Origin: Sarcocystis neurona
Lineage: Eukaryota; Apicomplexa; Conoidasida; Eucoccidiorida; Sarcocystidae
Length of the DNA: 64,000 bases
NCBI GenBank assembly: GCA_000727475.1
Contig: KL647289.1
Span: forward strand, 7,058,629 to 7,122,628
Direction of reading: 5' to 3'
Shown: positions 49,701-55,700 of the stretch, piece after piece
How positions within the stretch are numbered: the stretch's first letter is position 1
Layout of the letters: each line of letters begins with the position of its first letter
The notes under the pieces: generated by a model
Database searches by the model: none
Told to the model about the DNA's origin: nothing
The model's input: only the letters and a program-made list of their open reading frames with translations
Position numbers and translations under genes: made by a program

Positions 49701-52700
49701 CGGTCCTCTGTACGGTATCGGCCCTGGTCTACTGCCTCGTCGCTGGCTTCTTCACCAAGAGCTTCGTCACGCCCCTCTGCTACCCTCTCGTGTGGAACAC
49801 TATCTTCGCTATTATAATTGCAGCAACAGTCAAAGATCCATTTGCTGCTCCTCGCTTCGGCGTAAGCCACACGTCTGCAAGAGACAGCCACATGTGTGTC
49901 TCTTCCTGTTGTTCTTCTCTCCTCCGTTTCTCAACGTTGTAGCTCCTGCATGCTTGCGTGTATATATGTGTATGTGTGTGTGCTAGTGTTTCTTCATACA
50001 TCTGTATATATATCCATCTATCTATCTCTCTCTCCCTGTATATATGTATATATATATATATATATATATGCACGTCTTCATAGTGATCTATATACGTATA
50101 TAGATGTATAAATATATACACATACACGTATGTATAGATATATATATCTGTGTGTGTATATATATGTGTATGTGTGTGAGACTGTCTCTTCCTACATATA
50201 TATATATATATATGTAAACGTCTTCATGTGTATACGCATATTGATATATACATATATATATATATATATATACACACATATGTATAGATATGTATACCTG
50301 TATCTGTGTGTGTGTGTGTCTATGGGATTGTTTCTACATACATATATATATATATATATATGTAAATGTCTTCGTGTGTTAATGCTTACTGATCTACATA
50401 CGTATATATATATGTATGGATAGGTGTGTACAGCTGTATGTACACGTACTAATTTTAGGTACACATTCGTGTATGTGTACGGATACACATGCGTAGGGGT
50501 ACATAGGAGTGCAGCGTGTAGATGCAGCATACACCTCCGCAGTAGGGAAGACGAAGAAAGGCTCAGAGTTCCTGCGTGGGGTTCTGCCTCTTCATTTGCA
50601 AGACGCTTTTTGCCCGAGGATCACCAGCAGCAAAGCCGAGACTCCGCGGCTTCTCTGAAGTAGTTCAGCAAACTGTCGAGGAAGAAGTAGACACGTAGAC
50701 TTGCGTGCTGCAGTGATACACCGTGTGTATGTTGAGGTGTAGCCTTCTGCTCGACACATGTAAGTAAGTATATCAGCATTGGCTCCGACTTATGTATAGT
50801 TGTATGTACATATGTATATGTTTGTGGGCATATACACAATATACATACGTGTGTGTATACTTGTATACATGTAGATAGGTAAGTAGGTTTGGAGACGGGC
50901 GCGCCTGTGTATCTCCATGAAGAGAGATAGACAGATCTGTCAATAGATAGCTCTATACTCAGATATAAGTAGCCATGTAGAGAGAGTATAGAAATATGTA
51001 TGTATACATGTAGGCAGAGGTTGATTGACAGGGAGAGAGAGATACGTAGATCTCTGGCTATGTGCACATGTATATTTATATGTATGTATATTTTCGTAGA
51101 TGTACGTATGGATAGATAGCGGGACAGATTCGTAGATAGGTCAGTAGATGTCCGGTATAGATAGATTTGATGGATGCATCAGGAGGGACAGGTACACAAG
51201 AGGGTAGCTGTAAAGACAGATGTAGATCTACTGCAGCATAGGAAGGTAGATCTACAGATCCGTTAGTGTAGACAGGTAGAGAGATAGACCGATAAGTTGC
51301 TGGATAGACGGGTAGGTAGATTTGTACATATTTACGTGTATATATATATATATATGTGTGTATGTACATATGTATGTATAGATTTACTCGGGTACATAGA
51401 CAGAGAAACACATTTATACGTAGATAGAAATATAGATATATGCATGTGTGGGTAGATTTGATAGACAGAGGAATCCAGGCATGAAAGAAGTAGATATAGA
51501 TAGGTAGGTTTATACATATCTAGGTAGATCGATTTATACGTGAGTGGAACTATAGGTAGATAGGTAAATGCATCTACATATATACATGTATATGTATACA
51601 TATATGTATAGATAGACAGACTCGGAGGCTTATAGGTAGATAGATAGATCGGCAGGTTAGTAGAAAGATAGATAGATCTTGAGATATGAGGTAGACAGAT
51701 ATCTAGAGAGATCTACAGATAACTATATATATGTACGTATATATATTTTACACGTAGAGGGTAGGTACGTAGATCTGTAGGTAGCTACTAGATCTACAGA
51801 TATGTGGTAGATTCATATGGAAGTAGATCTGCGGATGTCTGTCTATCTATATAGATGTTAATATAGACAGATGAGTGGACAGGTAGATACACAGATCTAT
51901 AGGTATAACGTGGATAGATAAATAGGTAGCTCTCCAAATATCGATCAGTCTATCCGTACATGTACGTAGATATAGGTATAGATAGATAGATCTGCATACA
52001 CATATACATCTACATGTATATGTATGTATATATAGAGAGAGAGATGCGGACTGGCAGGTAGATTTGTGTAAGTCGCATAGATAGATGGATAGACCTACAT
52101 GCATATATATAAATAGATAGATCTGTGGACAGGCAAATAGATCCGTGGAAAGGGGTGACGTGAGTTTTTGTGTGCGTGTGGATGACTTCGACGTACGGAC
52201 GGTGTGTAAAATCCGTCAGATTAGTTCTGTTTCGGTTCTGCGAATTCTGTTGGTTGGCCGAAATTCGCCGCCACCTTTTCCGTTCTTTTTGGTCCTGTAT
52301 GCGTACGTAAGTGTTTGTTATTCTACACTCGCTGCGGCGCTTCCCTCTTTTCACCTGATAAAACAGATATGTATATATGATTGAGTGTATGCTTGTGTAT
52401 ATATCCCAGAAGTGCATATATACTTGCTCAGCGAGACGTGTTCTTGCTTTGACGTCTAGTGCGTCTAGGAGCAGCGGACAGGTCATAGCCAGGTCCTGGG
52501 CCCATATGTAAATACCGACAATCTTATGTTGCTTGTTGATTATATATACGTATATATATATATATATGTGTACACGCGAATCATCCCCACATATGTGAGA
52601 ACGCTTTTGCATTATAGACGTGTGTATATATATATATATATGTAGAACTGTCTAGCTATCTGTATGGCTATTGCTTTGTGTCTGTGTGTGTGTATGTGTT

Positions 52701-55700
52701 TTAAGGTTGTTTGCCAGGTGTATCTGCGCCCACACGTAAATCTCTCACTGGCCGAATGTGTGCCCGATACATCAGAAATGTTCATGCGTTAATTCTTCCC
52801 GAAAAAATCTCTTCCTGTCTTTGTATTCTTCTTTTAGGAGTCGTCGTCGTCTTCTTCTATCTATCAGAATGTTCTGCTGTTTCTTTTCGACTATAAATTC
52901 CTTCCACGTCTCCTGTTCAGAGGCCGTATGCCTTGTTCTCTCTTCTAGAATATGTTCGTCCTTTCTTCTTCTTCTTCGTCTTTGAAAAGAATCTTCTTTC
53001 ACGTCGTCCTTTTCTGTTAATGTCACGATGCCGTTTTCGCTGTACTTCTCTCCTCTCCGAAGGTCTCCTCTTCATGCTCGGATATGCGTGCCTCTTTGGT
53101 CGGTTCTCTACCCCTGCATGTCTGTCGTATTTATCTTTCGTCTGCTGCCTGTGGTGCCGGGTTCCCTGCCTCTGTTTCCGCTGTCACGTTGCGGTCGTTT
53201 GCCGCTCCCCTTTTCTCCGCATCTGTGTTGTTGCTGTGGCTTCCGTTTCCCCTGCGTGTGCTTCTGCTGGCCGGACCTTTGTTTCTGCTGCGTCTGCTTC
53301 TGCTGCTGTTGCTCTGGCCGATGTCGCTTCTGCTGCTGCTTCTGCTGCTGCTCCTGCTTCTGCTGCGTCTGTTGCTGCTGTTGCTCCGGCCGACGTTGCG
53401 TCTGCTGCTGCTGCTTTTGCTGCTGCGACGCTTGTGTCTCTACTGCCTCTGCCGCTGCTGCTTTTGTTTTTGCTGCTGGTTCCGGGGCGTCTGCGGCTTC
53501 TGCGTCTGCCACCTCTGCTGCTGCTGCTCGTGGTGCGGCTCTCGTGCGCGCCTGACCTGCCGCAAGTGCTGCGCCAATGTTGCTTCTTTCCTGTGCCTCG
53601 CTGCTGCTGCTGCTCTGTTTCTGTTGCTGTTGCTGGTGTGCCTTTCAGTCACGCTTCTGGGCGTTGTACATAGGAAATATAGAGTCCTTCCGCCATGAAG
53701 TTTGCAGGCAAACACTCTTCAACACGCGGGGGACTGTCCCGCTGGTGTGGTGTGTGAAAAGTCTTCCCCGCGTCTTTTGTCGCTGCATGCGCAGCAAGCC
53801 TTTCGTGCTTTGCCGTCCTTCGTTTTACTGGTCCTTTGCGATCAAGCACTTCGTCCCCGCCTCCATGCTGCTTCTCCTCGTCCACGGTACGCGCAATTGG
53901 CAAGAACATAGAAAGGATTTTGGCCTCTCCCTCACGTACATATATTATATACGTATAAACAGAGAGAGAAAGAGGCAGAAACGAGGGACGGAGAGGGAGA
54001 CAAATTTCATGTGAATTTGTCCGGTGAAAAGTGGAGAAGAGGCACAGCGCAAGCGAGACGGGGAGATAGCGAGAGGTACATATGCATCCATCAGTCGTAA
54101 GCACACACACAAAGATGTGTACGTATGGTTGTGTATCTATATATAGCAGTAGCACAGATAGACGTGTATACCAAGAAACAGAGAGAAAGAGAGAGAGACA
54201 GAAAGGGAGATGGAAGTATTGTTGTATGTTCTACACATCCGACGAGACGTGCTTTAGCAGCCATAACTATCCACCTGGACTTTTTGTCATGTGACGTAGT
54301 ATACGTGGAGGAGAGCAGTGCTACGCATGTGTGTGGGGTGGGAGGGGGGTACTGACGTGTGTCCGCGCGACTGAAGAAAAACAAATAGAACTTACTGACA
54401 CGGGGACGCGTCGATATATCTACACGTATGTATATGTACGTATATATATAAACATACGCTAGTTCTACAGTGGCCAAGAGAAGGGCAACAGTGTTGTAAT
54501 TCTGCCTTGCGGGCGGCGGTGACTTTTCTCTGTGATCTGCAGTGCGCGCAGATATTATCAACTACTGTGTGTACGTATATACCCATATATATGTGTATGA
54601 ATACGTGTTATGCAATGGCCAAGAGAAGGGCAGCAGAGTTGAAATTCTTTGCTGCGGGCGGTGGCTTTCGTCTGTTATTCGTGATGCGCGCAGGCTTCAT
54701 CAATTTCTCCGCTCAGTGGCAACGCATGGCGCCGTCGCCGAACCTCCGGGGGGTCGGACTGACGATCGTCATTCTCAGTTACGTCGTTTCCATCGCCGCC
54801 TCTTGCCTTCCACGAGTAAATCTCTGCTCCTCCCACTCCTCCTCGTCAATATATATATATATATACAGGTAGACAGATACAATATACATACATAGGTCCG
54901 GTAAATACACACGTGTTCAACTGTATATAAATATATATATATATATATATATGTGTATATGTACACACAGACGTATTACACACGTTTTCAAGTGTACGTG
55001 TATATGTATATATGTGAGAGGAGGAGAATCATATATATATATATGTATATGTACAGGTAGATAGGTAAATTGATAGAGTTCATATAGAGAGGGGTAAAGT
55101 ATGTCCACACGTGTTCAAGCGCATATATATACTATATACAGGCGTTTTTACCTGTATGTGTATTTGTATATAAGGGGAAGAGAAAGGAGAGACGGACATG
55201 CGCAGGCGGTCGAATACAGGTGTGCACGTGTATATTCGTACGCAACGAGACATGCAAGCCCTACACGCGCATACAGTGAACTTTAGAATGTGGGTGTATG
55301 CAGCTGGGGGCCTGTTGTACAGAGGGAAGGTATTCGAGCAGAACTCTTCTTCTCGTAGGGATGTGTCTGTGTGTGGGGGGGGTGGGGGTTTTCTCTCGCA
55401 CTTCTTTTCCCACGCCGCAGATAACGAGACTGGACACTTCTCCAACCGCGTGTTCGCGCAGAGTCGACTGTTGCCAACTGCGGCGTCTCCTTTGCAGCTG
55501 AAACGTTGCATGCCCGTCGGCGCATACTCCCGTCGGCGCATCCTTGGGGGCACCCATGTACAACAGTGTGTGCGTATATGTCTCTCTTTTCTGTCCCCGT
55601 CTCGCTCATCCGTCCTTCTCGCCCGTCCACACGTCTTGCTCGTACGTATCTCTCGCACGGACACGTACGTCGCCCTCTCTTGCTCCATATATATATATAT

